A DNA stretch of 64,000 bases from Paracoccus thiocyanatus. GTDB taxonomy: Bacteria > Pseudomonadota > Alphaproteobacteria > Rhodobacterales > Rhodobacteraceae. The stretch spans positions 186,001-250,000 of the forward strand of contig NZ_FTMK01000001.1 of assembly GCF_900156255.1 (NCBI RefSeq), in the 5' to 3' direction. Shown piece by piece: positions 27,002 to 37,242 of the stretch (position 1 is the stretch's first letter; every line of letters starts with the position of its first letter). Below the pieces are notes generated by a model. That model had not been told where the DNA came from. It worked only from the letters and a program-made list of their open reading frames with translations, and did no database searches. A program made the position numbers and the translations under genes.

Positions 27002-28888
27002 TCACGCCCATTCCCAGGGCAGCGCATATTGGCCCAGCAATTGCTCGACGGCGCCGCGGTCGACCTGGCCCCTGGGCTGGATGCGGGCGACCAGGCCGCG
27101 CTTGCGGTCGTCGATCACCTCGGCCACCTGGGCCGCCAGACCCGATTCGGCCAGGGCTGCGTCATAGACCCGGCGGATCGCCAGCTTGCGCAGGTCGGGC
27201 TTGAAGATCTTGCCGACCGCGGTCTTGGGCAGTTCGGGCAGGATCTCGATATGCTTGGGGATGGCCGCGCGTTCGTGGATATGGGCGCGGGCATGGTCCA
27301 TCAACTCGTCCAGGCCGACCTCGGCCCCCGCGATCAGTTCGACATAGGCACAGGGCAGTTCGCCCGCAAAGCTGTCGGGCTGGCCGATGGCCCCGGCCGA
27401 GGCGACCTTGGGATGGGACAGCAGCGCGTCCTCGATCTCGGCGGGGTCGATGTTGTGGCCGCCGCGGATGATCAGGTCCTTGGCGCGGCCGGTGATCCAC
27501 AGATAGCCGTCGGCGTCCATCCGCCCCAGATCGCCCGTGCGCAGAAAGCGGCTTTCGGCGAACAGGTCATGGTTCTTGTCGGCCTCGGTATAGGTCGAGC
27601 CCTCGAAGACGCCGGGATTGGCCACGCAGATCTCGCCGATCTCGTCGGTGGCGCATTCGCGGAAACCGCCGTTCTGGCGTTGCAGGATGCGCACATGCGT
27701 ATAGGGCAGTGGCAGGCCGACCGAGCCGACCTTTTTCAGCCCGTCGACGGGATTGCACGATACCAGGCAGGTCGCCTCGGTCAGCCCGTAGCCCTCGGCG
27801 ATCTCGACCCCGGTCGCGGCCTTGAAGCGGTTGTAAAGCTCGATCGGCAGGGGGGCCGAGCCCGAGATCGCGGTCTTGAGCGACGAGACATCGGCATCGA
27901 CCGGGCGCTGCATCAGCGCGGCGATGGCGGTGGGCACGGTGATCAGGAAGGTCGCCTGCCAGCGGTCGATCAGCTTCCAGAAATTGTCGAACACCCCCTC
28001 GCCGCGATAGCCGGCGGGCGTCGGCATGACCAGTTGCGCGCCCGATATCAGGCAGGACATCAGCACCGGATAGGCGGCGAAGACGTGAAACATCGGCAAG
28101 GGGCACATCAGCACGTCGGTTTCCGTGAACAGCAAAGTGCCGCCCAGCCAGCCGTTATAGATCATGCCCGACTGCTTGTGCTGGGCGACCTTGGGCATGC
28201 CGGTGGTGCCGCCGGTGTGGAAAAAGGCGGCGACCCGGTCCTCGGCCGGCTCGTCGAAGGTCAGGCGGTTGTGCTTGCAGGCGCTGGCGGCGGCTTCGAA
28301 GTCGATCACCTTGGCCGGGTGGCGGGCGGGAACCTTGGGCCGCATCAACGGCACCAGCAGGCGCTTGACCCCGGTCAGGTAGCCGCGCAAGTCGACCTCC
28401 AGCACGGTCTGCACCTTCGGGGCCTGCGCCACGGCCTGGGCGGCCTTCTGCGCGACCTCGGACTTGGGAAAGCTTTTCAGCGTCACCAGCACCTTGGCCC
28501 CGGTTTCGCGCAGGATGGCGGCGATATGGTCCGGCTCCAGCAGCGGGTTGATGGGGTTCACGATCCCCGCCGTCGCGCCGGCCAGCAGCACGATCGGCGC
28601 CTCGATGCAATTGGGCAGCAGATAGGCCACCACATCGTCCGGCCCGACGCCCAAGCTGCGAAACAGGTTCGCGGTTTCCGTCACCCGCTCGTGCAATTCG
28701 GTCCAGGTCAGCGTGCGGGCCGGGGCCTTGGGGTCCGAAAAAAGCTGGAAGCTGATCGCGGGGCGCTGGGGATGGCGGTCTCGGGTCTGGGTCAGGGCCT
28801 GATAGACGGTGCGCGGCACCGGCCGCTGCGCATAGGGCATTTCCGTCTCGACCGCGTCGCGGTCTGCGACGCCTGCGAACCTGACCAT
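27002..28888 (-). CDS. AMP-forming acyl-CoA synthetase
   Basis: 628 residues. Adenylate-forming enzyme: P-loop AAFFHTGGTTGMPKVAQH, GYGLTEATCLVSCNP, FLRTGDLGRMDADGYLWITGR and ELPKTAVGKIFKPDLRK with the catalytic lysine. The substrate class is not fixed by sequence; it resembles long-chain acyl-CoA synthetases with a hydrophobic N-terminal acyl pocket. Alone on its strand. Confidence 0.88.
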   Translation of the reverse strand: MVRFAGVADRDAVETEMPYAQRPVPRTVYQALTQTRDRHPQRPAISFQLFSDPKAPARTLTWTELHERVTETANLFRSLGVGPDDVVAYLLPNCIEAPIVLLAGATAGIVNPINPLLEPDHIAAILRETGAKVLVTLKSFPKSEVAQKAAQAVAQAPKVQTVLEVDLRGYLTGVKRLLVPLMRPKVPARHPAKVIDFEAAASACKHNRLTFDEPAEDRVAAFFHTGGTTGMPKVAQHKQSGMIYNGWLGGTLLFTETDVLMCPLPMFHVFAAYPVLMSCLISGAQLVMPTPAGYRGEGVFDNFWKLIDRWQATFLITVPTAIAALMQRPVDADVSSLKTAISGSAPLPIELYNRFKAATGVEIAEGYGLTEATCLVSCNPVDGLKKVGSVGLPLPYTHVRILQRQNGGFRECATDEIGEICVANPGVFEGSTYTEADKNHDLFAESRFLRTGDLGRMDADGYLWITGRAKDLIIRGGHNIDPAEIEDALLSHPKVASAGAIGQPDSFAGELPCAYVELIAGAEVGLDELMDHARAHIHERAAIPKHIEILPELPKTAVGKIFKPDLRKLAIRRVYDAALAESGLAAQVAEVIDDRKRGLVARIQPRGQVDRGAVEQLLGQYALPWEWA

Positions 28889-29013
28889 TCCTGACCTCCC
28901 ATTCCCAGGTCCGGGATCCTGCCCGGCCCAAGGGCAGAATGGTCCAAGACGGCGCGCGCTGGCAAGTATCGCGCCGCCCGCGCCGCGGCCGGAACGCAGC
29001 GTCGCATCCGGTT

Positions 29014-29532
29014 TCAGCCCTGCGGAATGCGCAGGGTCTGGCCGGGATAGATCTTGTCGGGATCGCTGAGCATGGGCTTGTTCGCCTGAAAGATCTCGGG
29101 ATAGCGCGAGGACTTGCCCAGGTATTTCTGCGCGATGGCCGACAGCGTCTCGCCCTTCTGGACGGTATGGAACAGCGGCTTTGCCCCGGCCGGGGCGGGC
29201 GTTTCGGTGCCGGCATCGTCGGCCAGTTCGACATGGGCGATGCCGCGGATATTGCCGACCGCCAGGATCAGCTTTTCCAGCGTTTCCTGGTCGCGCGCCT
29301 TGCCCGAAATGACGACGGTATCGCCCCGCAGCTTCAGATGCACATCCTTGCCGGTCAGGCCCAAGGCGGACAGTTCGGCCTTGAGCGCGGCCACCTTGCG
29401 GTCGGTGTCGCTTTGCGCGGCTTGGGCCTGCGGGGCTTGGGCCTGCGGGGCCTGGGCGGGGGCCTCATGCGCCTCGGCCTCGGATCCGAACAGCGATTTC
29501 CCGGCGTCTTTCACGAAATCCCAGATGGCCAT
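29014..29532 (-). CDS. BON + LysM domain protein (Kbp/YgaU-like)
   Basis: 172 residues. N-terminal amphipathic MAIWDFVKDAGKSLFG, a PQAQA-type low-complexity linker, a BON domain (about 48-105: VAALKAELSALGLTGKDVHL) and a LysM domain at the C-terminus (HTVQKGETLSAIAQKYLG, then IYPGQTLRIP). Same layout as E. coli Kbp, a potassium-binding cytoplasmic protein. No signal peptide. An EcfG-like promoter lies 33 bases upstream. Confidence 0.88.
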   Translation of the reverse strand: MAIWDFVKDAGKSLFGSEAEAHEAPAQAPQAQAPQAQAAQSDTDRKVAALKAELSALGLTGKDVHLKLRGDTVVISGKARDQETLEKLILAVGNIRGIAHVELADDAGTETPAPAGAKPLFHTVQKGETLSAIAQKYLGKSSRYPEIFQANKPMLSDPDKIYPGQTLRIPQG

Positions 29533-29564
29533 GACCTCTCCTTTTCTGGCTGCGTCTGGGCGGC

Positions 29565-29589
29565 AACGCTTCGCCGGGGCCGGGGTTCC
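29565..29589 (-). promoter_or_regulatory. EcfG-type promoter candidate before the BON/LysM gene
   Basis: On the minus strand GGAAC (29589-29585), 16 bases, then CGTT (29568-29565): an exact match to the EcfG consensus. It lies 32 bases before the start codon, the right place for a short leader. Confidence 0.65.
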
Positions 29590-29651
29590 AGACAATTTTC
29601 AACATTCGAAGATTGAGAAATACGCGTCCCCTTCCTATCTTCCCCGGCTGA

Positions 29652-30164
29652 ATGGGGGACAAATTGATCATATACCGCAACTTACTGGCCTATCTCATTT
29701 TTCTTGGTCTGTCGGCACCGGCTTTGGCGGCGGGCGGGACGGCGCCTGGCAAGGCCACATGCTATCAGACCAGTCAGGTCGAAAACGCGGCCGCGACCCG
29801 GGCCACCAATGCCACACGCAAGGCCCATGGCCTGGCACCCTTGCAGCCCAGCCGCGACCTGGCCGCAGCGGCGGCAGCCCATGCCTGCGACATGGCCAGC
29901 CGCGGCGTGATGTCGCATCAGGGCAGCAGGACCAAGGGGCCGATGCAGCGGTTGAAGAAACAGGGCTATCGGCCCGCCCTTGCCGCCGAGAATATTGCCG
30001 CCGGCCCCTGGGGACAGGACCGGGTGCTGACGGAATGGGTCCGTTCCGGCGACCATCTGGCGAATATTCTGATCCCCCAGCTTCATCATTACGGCATCGG
30101 CCGCGCCTTGGGCGCGGATGGCCGGACGGTCTATTGGGCGGCGGTCTATAGCGCCCCGCGCTAG
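29652..30164 (+). CDS. Secreted CAP-domain protein
   Basis: 170 residues with an N-terminal signal segment (LLAYLIFLGLSAPALAAG). CAP/SCP motifs: ATRATNATRKAHGLAPLQPS, then HACDMASRGVMSH and ENIAAGPWG and HLANILIPQLHHYGIG. Bacterial CAP proteins are extracytoplasmic and of unclear function. The gene is followed by a long hairpin. Confidence 0.88.
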   Translation: MGDKLIIYRNLLAYLIFLGLSAPALAAGGTAPGKATCYQTSQVENAAATRATNATRKAHGLAPLQPSRDLAAAAAAHACDMASRGVMSHQGSRTKGPMQRLKKQGYRPALAAENIAAGPWGQDRVLTEWVRSGDHLANILIPQLHHYGIGRALGADGRTVYWAAVYSAPR

Positions 30165-30235
30165 CAGTCGCCGGCGGAAAAGGGGCGGCCTGACGCCGGA
30201 TATCAGCCGGGGCGGTTATGCGGCGTGGCCGGTCG

Positions 30236-30270
30236 CCCATCGCGGCAGGGGCCGGTCCTGCCGCGATGGG
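30236..30270. terminator. 14-bp perfect hairpin between convergent genes
   Basis: CCCATCGCGGCAGG (30236-30249) and CCTGCCGCGATGGG (30257-30270) with a 7-nt loop. It has no T-run but sits between the ends of the CAP gene and the ABC exporter gene, so it may serve both. Confidence 0.6.
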
Positions 30271-30326
30271 TCCGCGACTGCGCCGCCCCGCTGCCGGGCA
30301 GGGCGCGGGGCACGGGACGCGCGCGT

Positions 30327-32117
30327 TCAGGCGATGTCCGCCCCGCCTTCGGTGAACTGCAACCGCGCCAGCCGGGCATAAAGTCCACCCTGCGTCACCA
30401 GCTCCTCGTGCCGGCCCTGGGCCACAATGCGGCCATGGTCGAAGACCACGATCCGGTCGGCCTTCTTCACCGTGGCCAGCCGGTGGGCGATGATGATGGT
30501 GGTGCGGGACCGGGCCAGTTCGTCCACCGCATCCTGCACCAGCCGTTCGGATTCGGCGTCCAGCGCGCTGGTCGCCTCGTCCAGAAGCAGGATCGGCGCG
30601 TCGCGCAGGATGGCGCGGGCGATGGCGATGCGCTGCTTTTGTCCGCCCGACAGCATCACCCCGCGCTCGCCGACGAAACTGTCATAGCCGTCGGGCAGCA
30701 AGGCCAGGAACTCGTCGGCATGGGCGGCGCGGGCGGCGGCCTCGACCTCGGCATCGCTGGCATCGGGCCGGCCGAAGCGGATGTTCTCGCGCGCCGTGGC
30801 GGCAAAGATCACCGGATCCTGCGGCACCAGCGCGATGGCTTGGCGGAAATCGCCGCGCGCCATGTCGCGCAGGTCGATGCCGTCGATGCGCACCGCCCCC
30901 GAATCGGGGTCCCAGAAGCGCAGCAGCAACTGGATCACCGTGGTCTTGCCGGCGCCCGAAGGCCCGACCAGCGCCACCGTTTCGCCTGGATGGATGTCCA
31001 GCGTGACCCCCTCCAGCGCCGAACGGTCGGGGCGCGAGGGGTAATGGAAGGTCACGTCGTCAAGCCGGATCGCGCCCTGGACCGGGCGGGGCAGGGCAAT
31101 CGGCTGGGCCGGATCGGCCAGCAGATCCTGCGCGGACAGCAGCTCGGTCAGCCGCTCGGTCGCGCCGGCGGCGCGCTGCAATTCGCCCCAGATTTCCGAC
31201 AGCGCGCCCACGGCGCCGGCGACCAGGACCGCGTAGATGACGAACTGCACCAGTTCGCCCACGGTCATCATCTCTAGCCGCACGTCGCGGGCGCCGATCC
31301 ACAAGACCCCCAGCACGCCCGAGAAGATCAGGAAGATCACGATCACCGTCATCACCGTCCGCGTCCCGACCCGCTTCAGCGCCGCGTCGAAGGACCGCTC
31401 GGTCACGTCGTCGAAGCGCGCGCGCGTCGGCCCTTCCTGCGTGAAGGCCTGGACGGTCTGCGCCGAAAGCAGGCTTTCCGAGGCCGCGCCCGAGGATTGC
31501 GCGATCCAGTCCTGGTTCTGGCGCGACAGCTTGCGCAGCCGCCGGCCCAGCACGACGATGGGCACGACGACCAGCGGCACCAGCAGCAGCACCAGCCCCG
31601 ACAGCTTGGCCGAGGTCCAGACCAGCATCGCCATGCCGCCGATCAGGATCAGGAAATTGCGCAACGCGATCGAGACCGAAGAGCCGATGACCGACTGGAT
31701 CAGCGTGGTGTCGGTGGTGATGCGGCTGATGATCTCGCCGGTCAGCACGCGTTCGTAAAAGGCGGGGCTCATGGCGATGACGCGGCTGAACACGGCCTTG
31801 CGGATGTCCGCGACCACGCGTTCGCCCAGCCGGGTGACAAGGTAATAGCGCATCCCCGTCCCCAGCGCGAGCAGGGCCACGATGGCCAGCGCCGCGCCGA
31901 AATACTGGTCCAGCAGCTGCGCCCCGGCGCCAAAGCCGTCCACCACCCGGCGCACCGCCAGCGGCAGGACCAGGTTGATGCCCGCCGTGACCGCCAGCGC
32001 CACCAGCGCCGCCGCCAGAAGCCCGCGATAGGGGCGCAGAAAGGGCCAAAGCGCCCTTAGCGCGCCGATGCGTTTCGTGGTCGGCCGATCCACGATGGGT
32101 TTGGGTCCGCGTGCCAT
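30327..32117 (-). CDS. ABC exporter, fused permease and ATPase
   Basis: 596 residues. Six-helix type I exporter domain (about 30-330) then an ATPase with Walker A LVGPSGAGKTTVI, signature LSGGQKQRIAIARA, Walker B PILLLDEATSALD and IIIAHRLATVKKAD. It is a half-transporter of the MsbA/multidrug type that would work as a dimer; substrate unknown. The start at 32117 follows GGGAGG. Upstream in the same direction are EVE, YciI, gpsA and tsaD genes. Confidence 0.9.
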   Translation of the reverse strand: MARGPKPIVDRPTTKRIGALRALWPFLRPYRGLLAAALVALAVTAGINLVLPLAVRRVVDGFGAGAQLLDQYFGAALAIVALLALGTGMRYYLVTRLGERVVADIRKAVFSRVIAMSPAFYERVLTGEIISRITTDTTLIQSVIGSSVSIALRNFLILIGGMAMLVWTSAKLSGLVLLLVPLVVVPIVVLGRRLRKLSRQNQDWIAQSSGAASESLLSAQTVQAFTQEGPTRARFDDVTERSFDAALKRVGTRTVMTVIVIFLIFSGVLGVLWIGARDVRLEMMTVGELVQFVIYAVLVAGAVGALSEIWGELQRAAGATERLTELLSAQDLLADPAQPIALPRPVQGAIRLDDVTFHYPSRPDRSALEGVTLDIHPGETVALVGPSGAGKTTVIQLLLRFWDPDSGAVRIDGIDLRDMARGDFRQAIALVPQDPVIFAATARENIRFGRPDASDAEVEAAARAAHADEFLALLPDGYDSFVGERGVMLSGGQKQRIAIARAILRDAPILLLDEATSALDAESERLVQDAVDELARSRTTIIIAHRLATVKKADRIVVFDHGRIVAQGRHEELVTQGGLYARLARLQFTEGGADIA

Positions 32118-32158
32118 ATATCCTCCCTGGGTCGCCGACGGGCTGCCTGATGGCGCGT

Positions 32159-32584
32159 TCACAGCGGTTCGGTGCCGCCGGCCAGCTCCAGAATGATTTC
32201 CCATTCCGCGTCCGAGACGGGCTGCACCGACAGGCGCGAATTGTTGACCAGCACCATGTCCCCAAGCCGGGGTTCGGCCTTGGCCTCGTCCAGCGAGATC
32301 GGGCGCTTGATGCGGGCGACGGCGCGGACATCGACGCATTCCCATTTCGGGTCGGCGGCGGTGGTGTCGGGATGCGCCTCGGCCACCACCTCGCAGATGC
32401 CGACGATCTCCTTGCCGATATTCGAGTGATAGAAGAAGCCGCGCTGGCCCTTCTTCATGGCGCGCATGTTGTTGCGGGCCTGATAGTTGCGCACGCCGTC
32501 CCATTGCTCGCCCGTCTCGCCGCGGCTGATCAGGTCGTCGAAGCTGAAGACGTCCGGCTCGGATTTGAACAGCCAATACGCCAT
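32159..32584 (-). CDS. EVE-domain protein
   Basis: 141 residues, one complete EVE domain: [18 protein letters not shown], then WDGVRNYQARNNMR and FFYHSNIGKEIVGI. The PUA-like EVE fold is thought to recognise modified bases in DNA or RNA. Its start touches the stop of the YciI gene, so the two are coupled. Confidence 0.92.
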   Translation of the reverse strand: MAYWLFKSEPDVFSFDDLISRGETGEQWDGVRNYQARNNMRAMKKGQRGFFYHSNIGKEIVGICEVVAEAHPDTTAADPKWECVDVRAVARIKRPISLDEAKAEPRLGDMVLVNNSRLSVQPVSDAEWEIILELAGGTEPL

Positions 32585-32859
32585 CAGCCGATCACCTTCT
32601 TCCACTCGATCACCTCGACCGAGGCGAACAGTCCGGCCGCCTTGTAGGGGTCCTGCGCCGCCCAATCCTTGACCTCTGTCAAGCCGTTGCCCTCGACCAG
32701 CAGCAGCGAGCCGCAGGGCTGGCCGTCCTCGACCAGCGGGCCGGCCAGCTTGACGCCGGGCTGCGCATCCAGGAAGGCCAGGTGGCTTTCGCGGGTATCC
32801 AGGCGGGTTTGCAGCTTGCCGGCATGGTCGCGGCAGATCACGGCGAAAAGGGGCATCAT
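32584..32859 (-). CDS. YciI family protein (copy 1)
   Basis: 91 residues. Ferredoxin-like YciI fold: [38 protein letters not shown] and DPYKAAGLF. The family has suggested dehydrogenase or dehydrochlorinase-like chemistry through His/Asp but no general assigned function. ATGA overlap with gpsA; a paralogue is at 52784. Confidence 0.88.
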   Translation of the reverse strand: MMPLFAVICRDHAGKLQTRLDTRESHLAFLDAQPGVKLAGPLVEDGQPCGSLLLVEGNGLTEVKDWAAQDPYKAAGLFASVEVIEWKKVIG

Positions 32860-33800
32860 TCCTCCTTCAGGGGGCGGTTGAGCAGAAAATCCAGCGCATG
32901 TTCCATGGCGATGCTGCCTTGGGCAAGCCCCGCGACCAGATTAGAGATCGGCATCTCGATCCCCAGCCTTTCGGCCAGGGCGGTGACGGCGCGGGCGGTG
33001 GCGGCGCCCTCGACCGTGGTGCCGGGGGCAAAGTCGCGCCCGGAACCCAGCGCCAGCCCGTAGCGAAAATTGCGCGATTGTTCCGAGGTGCAGGTCAGCA
33101 CCAGGTCACCCAGGCCCGACAGGCCCGGCAATGTCTCGGGCCGGGCACCAAGCGCGGTGGCCAGCCGCAGCATCTCGGCAAAGCCGCGGGTGACGATGCT
33201 GGCGCGCGCGCTGTCGCCATAGCCCGCGCCGATGGCGGCGCCGGCGGCGATGGCGATGATATTCTTCAGCGCCCCGCCCAGTTCCGCCCCGGTGACGTCG
33301 GTGCTGCGGTAAAGCCGCAGCGTCGCGGTGGAAAGCTGGCGTTGCAGCGCCTCGGCCGTGCCGGCATCGGCGCAGGCAAGCGTCAGTGCCGTGGGCAGGC
33401 CGCGGGCGATGTCGGCGGCAAAGCTGGGTCCGGTCAGCACCGCCACCCGCGCCTGCGGACAGGCGGCGGCGATCAGCGCCGAGGGGCCGGTCAGCGTCGC
33501 CAGGTCGATCCCCTTGGCGCAACTGACCAGGTTGCGGCGGTCGAGGCGCGCGCCATGCTCGGCCAGGAACCCGCCCAGCACCTGCGCCGGCAGCGCCAGC
33601 AGCACGGTGTCTGCCGCGATCTGATCCAGCCGGTCGGTGACATGCAGCGCCGGCGGCAGGGCGACGCCGGGCAGGCGCGGATTCTCGCGCGCCGCGGCCC
33701 AGCCGATGTCGCGGCCCCACAGCGTGACCGGCCCCTTGGCCGCCAGCGAAACCGCCAGCGCCGTGCCGAATGCGCCCGCGCCGATCACCGCCACGCTCAT
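32856..33800 (-). CDS. gpsA: Glycerol-3-phosphate dehydrogenase (NAD(P)+)
   Basis: 314 residues. Makes sn-glycerol-3-phosphate for phospholipids. N-terminal [19 protein letters not shown], substrate-domain [18 protein letters not shown] with the catalytic lysine, and [20 protein letters not shown]. Start overlaps the tsaD stop by 4 bases. Confidence 0.95.
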   Translation of the reverse strand: MSVAVIGAGAFGTALAVSLAAKGPVTLWGRDIGWAAARENPRLPGVALPPALHVTDRLDQIAADTVLLALPAQVLGGFLAEHGARLDRRNLVSCAKGIDLATLTGPSALIAAACPQARVAVLTGPSFAADIARGLPTALTLACADAGTAEALQRQLSTATLRLYRSTDVTGAELGGALKNIIAIAAGAAIGAGYGDSARASIVTRGFAEMLRLATALGARPETLPGLSGLGDLVLTCTSEQSRNFRYGLALGSGRDFAPGTTVEGAATARAVTALAERLGIEMPISNLVAGLAQGSIAMEHALDFLLNRPLKEE

Positions 33801-34861
33801 GCCTTGGCCCCCCGCTTGCCGGCGCCCAGCATCGGTGCGGCGTCCCGGTCCAGCGGCCAGCGCGGCCGCGCGGCCAGGTCCATGCCGTCGCGCTGGCCGG
33901 TCCGGTAGGCCTCGATCCCGGCCCAGGCGATCATCGCGGCATTGTCTGTGCAAAGCCGCAGCGGCGGCGCCAGGAAATCCGCGCCGGCCTGGGTCGCGAC
34001 CGCTTGCAGCGCCGCGCGCAGGGATGCGTTGGCCGCGACGCCGCCGGCCACGGCAAGCACCGGCACCGGGGACAGGGCCAGGGCGCGGCGGGTCTTTTCG
34101 GCCAGCACCTCGGCCACCGCCGCCTGGAAGCCGGCGCAAAGATCGGCGCGGTCCTGTTCGTGCAAGCCCCCCTGCGCCGCGACCAGCGCGTCGCGCTGGC
34201 GCAGCACCGCGGTCTTGAGCCCGGAAAAGCTAAGGTCGCAGCCCGGCCGGTCCAGCAGCGGCCGGGGCAGGGCAAAGCGGCGCGGATCGCCCGTGCGCGC
34301 CGCCGCCTCGACCGCGGGGCCGCCGGGCTGGGGCAGGCCCAGAAGCTTGGCCACCTTGTCGAAAGCCTCGCCCGGCGCGTCGTCGATGGTGCCGCCGAGC
34401 CGGGTGAAATCCGCCGGGCCGTCCACCCGCAGGAACTGGCAATGCCCGCCCGAAACCAGCAGCATCAGATAGGGAAAGGGAATGCCGTCGGTCAGACGCG
34501 GCGTCAGCGCATGGCCGGCCAGGTGGTTGACGCCGACCAGCGGCAGCCCGCTGCCCGCCGCCAGCCCCTTGGCCAGCATGACGCCCGACAGCACCCCGCC
34601 GATCAGCCCCGGCCCGGCAGTGACCGCGACCCCGTCCAGGTCGGCCAGCCGCATCCCCGCCTGGGCCAGCGCCTGTTCGACGCACAGGTCCAGCCGCTCG
34701 GCATGGGCGCGGGCGGCGATTTCCGGGACCACGCCGCCGAAATCGTCATGCAGCGCCGTCTGGCCCGCCACGACCGAGGCCAGGATGGCGCGGTTTTCGC
34801 ACACCACCGCGGCGGCCGTGTCGTCGCAGCTGCTTTCAATGCCCAGAAAGATCAGTCCCAT
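33797..34861 (-). CDS. tsaD: tRNA threonylcarbamoyladenosine transferase
   Basis: 354 residues. Transfers threonylcarbamoyl to A37 of ANN-decoding tRNAs. [20 protein letters not shown] opens the ASKHA fold; the metal histidines are in [19 protein letters not shown] and [13 protein letters not shown] are also conserved. Divergent from hemD, the usual pairing in Alphaproteobacteria. Confidence 0.96.
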   Translation of the reverse strand: MGLIFLGIESSCDDTAAAVVCENRAILASVVAGQTALHDDFGGVVPEIAARAHAERLDLCVEQALAQAGMRLADLDGVAVTAGPGLIGGVLSGVMLAKGLAAGSGLPLVGVNHLAGHALTPRLTDGIPFPYLMLLVSGGHCQFLRVDGPADFTRLGGTIDDAPGEAFDKVAKLLGLPQPGGPAVEAAARTGDPRRFALPRPLLDRPGCDLSFSGLKTAVLRQRDALVAAQGGLHEQDRADLCAGFQAAVAEVLAEKTRRALALSPVPVLAVAGGVAANASLRAALQAVATQAGADFLAPPLRLCTDNAAMIAWAGIEAYRTGQRDGMDLAARPRWPLDRDAAPMLGAGKRGAKA

Positions 34862-34932
34862 GCTTGTCCTTGTTCCCGCGCCGCCAAGGGCCTAGGCAGG
34901 ATGGGACGTAACATCTTGTCGGGCCGATTGCC

Positions 34933-35607
34933 ATGCCGCCGAACCCCACGCCCATCCTGCTTCTGACCCGGCCCGAGCCGGCCTCGCGGCGATTTGCCGC
35001 AGATCTGGCGCATCTGGACCTGGAGGTGCTGATATCGCCGGTGCTGCGCATCGTGCCGGTGGCGCATGACGCCGCAAGGCTGGCGGCGGCGCGCGGGCTG
35101 GTCTTTACCTCGATCAACGCGGTGCCGGCGGCGGGGGCGGGGCGCGGCCGCCCGGCGATCTGCGTCGGGCCCGCCACGGCGGACGCCGCGCGGGCGGCGG
35201 GTTTCGACGCCACCGAGGGGCCGGGCGACGCGGCGCGGATGATGCCGATGCTGGACGGGCTGGGCCAGGGCTGGCTGCACCCGCATGGCGCGCATGTCGC
35301 CAAGGCCCTGCCGGTGCCCGACATGGTGGTCTATGACCAATTGCCCGAACCGCTGGATGCGGCGGCGCTGGCGGCGCTGGCGGGGACGGTGCCGGTCATC
35401 CTGCCGCTGTTTTCGCCGCGTTCCGCGCATATCCTGTCGGGCCAGTCGGCGGGCGCGCGGGCGCCGCTGTGGCTGGCGCCGATCAGCCCGGCGGCACAGG
35501 ATGCCTGGCAGGGGCCGGCCGCCCGGCTTGCCGTCGCGCCGACCCCCGATGCCGAAGGCGTTCTGTCGGCCATCGGGCAATTGCTGGCGGCGGAACAATC
35601 CACATGA
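34933..35607 (+). CDS. hemD: Uroporphyrinogen-III synthase
   Basis: 224 residues. Closes and inverts ring D of hydroxymethylbilane. HemD is poorly conserved; ILLLTRPEPASRRFA at the start, LVFTSINAV, AICVGPATADAARAAGF and LPLFSPRSA support the call, and its place before the Mic60-like and HemY genes is typical. Slightly shorter than some homologues. Confidence 0.88.
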   Translation: MPPNPTPILLLTRPEPASRRFAADLAHLDLEVLISPVLRIVPVAHDAARLAAARGLVFTSINAVPAAGAGRGRPAICVGPATADAARAAGFDATEGPGDAARMMPMLDGLGQGWLHPHGAHVAKALPVPDMVVYDQLPEPLDAAALAALAGTVPVILPLFSPRSAHILSGQSAGARAPLWLAPISPAAQDAWQGPAARLAVAPTPDAEGVLSAIGQLLAAEQST

Positions 35608-35732
35608 GGGCGGGTTGAGGCGCCACGCCCCGCCGACTAGACTGCCCGCGGGAGCCAGTCATGATTGCGGGCGGGCGGGAGTTCAGACCCGAAACAGCCG
35701 CGCCGTAACGCGAAAGGAAACGGGGAAAAATT

Positions 35733-37232
35733 GTGAAGAAGCCAGAAACCAATTCCAGCGATAACAAGGCAAGCCCCGAAAAGGACAACAGAAAACAAGC
35801 GGCATCGGGTCCGGCGATCGACAGCCGGCCGGTGATTGCGGGCCAGGCGGCCCCGGCGCTTGCGCCCGAATCCAGCCCCTCGGTCGAATCGAAGCTTGTC
35901 GGCAGCGGCGGCGGCCCCGGCGCTGCGGCACCCAAGCCCGCCGCCCGCAAGCCGCGGAGCGAATCGAAACCCGATGCCGCGCAGCCCGCCGCCGACCCCA
36001 AGCCGCGCGGCGTCCCGCCGGTCGCCAAGGCCGAAGCGCCGGGCGAATTGTCGCAGCCCGTCCCGCCGCAAGCCCCGCCCGCCCAGGCCGAACCCCGCCT
36101 GGCCCAGACGCGCCGGGGCGGGTTCGTGCCGACCTTCCTGGGCGGCGTGGTCGCGGCCGGCCTGGGCGCCGCCGCAGCCTGGTGGGCGCTTCCGCATCTG
36201 CCGGCCGGCTGGCAGCCGGGCGCGGCCCAACCCGCCCCGACCGAGGCGCAGGTCGCTGCCGCCCGCGATGCCGCCATCGAGGCGGCGCGCGCCGAGATCC
36301 AGGCCCAGGCCGACGCCTTTGCCGGCCGCGCCTCGCAGGCGGGGGCCGATGCGGCGCGCCAGGCGCTGGCGGATTCCGAGGCGCAGCAGGCCGCCGGGGG
36401 TGAAGCGGCCCTGGCCGCGCAAGCCGAAAAACTGGCGGCGCTGGAAAAATCGCTGGCCGATCTGGCCGCGCGCCCTGCAACGGCGCCCGTCGTCACCGGC
36501 GAGGGGGCCGAAGGGTTGCAGCAGGTGCTGGACGATCTGACCGCGCGGCTTGCCGCGCAGCAAAGCCGCATCGACGAACTGTCCGAGCGTCCCGCCGTCG
36601 ACACCGACGCGGCCCGGCAGGTCCAGGACCTTGCCGCCCAGGCCGAGGCGCTGCAAGCGCGGATCACCGCCGCCGCGGACGAGGCCGAAAAGCGCATCAG
36701 CGCCGCCGAGGCGCAGGCCGCCGCCTTGCAGGAAACCGCCCAGGCGGCGAACCGCCGCGCCCAGGCCGCCAGTGCGGCCGCCGCGCTGCAAGCTGCGATC
36801 GCGACCGGCGGGCCGCGCGACCAGGCGCTGGCCGACCTGCGCGCCGCCGGGGTCGAGCCGCCCGCGGCTTTGGTCGGCGACGTGCCGAAGCTGGCCCAGT
36901 TGCGCACCAGCTTTCCCGCCGCCGCCCGCGAGGGCCTGGCCGCCGCGCTGAAAGAGGCGCCACAGAACCAGGGCGCTTTGGGGACCATCGGCAGCTTCCT
37001 GCGCGTGCAGACCGGCGCCCGCTCGGTCGAGCCGCGACAGGGCGGCGATCCCGATGCCATTTTGTCGCGCGCCGACGCCGCGGTGCATGCCGGCGACATC
37101 AGGGGCGCGCTTGGCGAAATCGCCGCCCTGCCGCAATCGGGCCAGGCGGCGATGGCCGGTTGGACCACCGGGGCCCAGGCCTGGGTCGAAGCCAATGCCG
37201 CGCTGGCCGCTATGGCCGCGGGCAGCATGTAA
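35733..37232 (+). CDS. Mitofilin/Mic60-like membrane protein
   Basis: 499 residues from a GTG start. Layout: a cytoplasmic Ala/Pro/Lys-rich region (1-128), one membrane segment (about 131-150, FLGGVVAAGLGAAAAWWALP), a long Ala/Gln/Glu coiled coil (about 165-355) and a C-terminal mitofilin-like helical domain (about 360-499). This is the alphaproteobacterial homologue of mitochondrial Mic60, which shapes cristae; bacterial members are tied to intracytoplasmic membranes and outer-membrane contact. Encoded between hemD and hemY, as in many relatives. Confidence 0.85.
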   Translation: MKKPETNSSDNKASPEKDNRKQAASGPAIDSRPVIAGQAAPALAPESSPSVESKLVGSGGGPGAAAPKPAARKPRSESKPDAAQPAADPKPRGVPPVAKAEAPGELSQPVPPQAPPAQAEPRLAQTRRGGFVPTFLGGVVAAGLGAAAAWWALPHLPAGWQPGAAQPAPTEAQVAAARDAAIEAARAEIQAQADAFAGRASQAGADAARQALADSEAQQAAGGEAALAAQAEKLAALEKSLADLAARPATAPVVTGEGAEGLQQVLDDLTARLAAQQSRIDELSERPAVDTDAARQVQDLAAQAEALQARITAAADEAEKRISAAEAQAAALQETAQAANRRAQAASAAAALQAAIATGGPRDQALADLRAAGVEPPAALVGDVPKLAQLRTSFPAAAREGLAAALKEAPQNQGALGTIGSFLRVQTGARSVEPRQGGDPDAILSRADAAVHAGDIRGALGEIAALPQSGQAAMAGWTTGAQAWVEANAALAAMAAGSM

Positions 37233-37242
37233 GGGGCGCGCC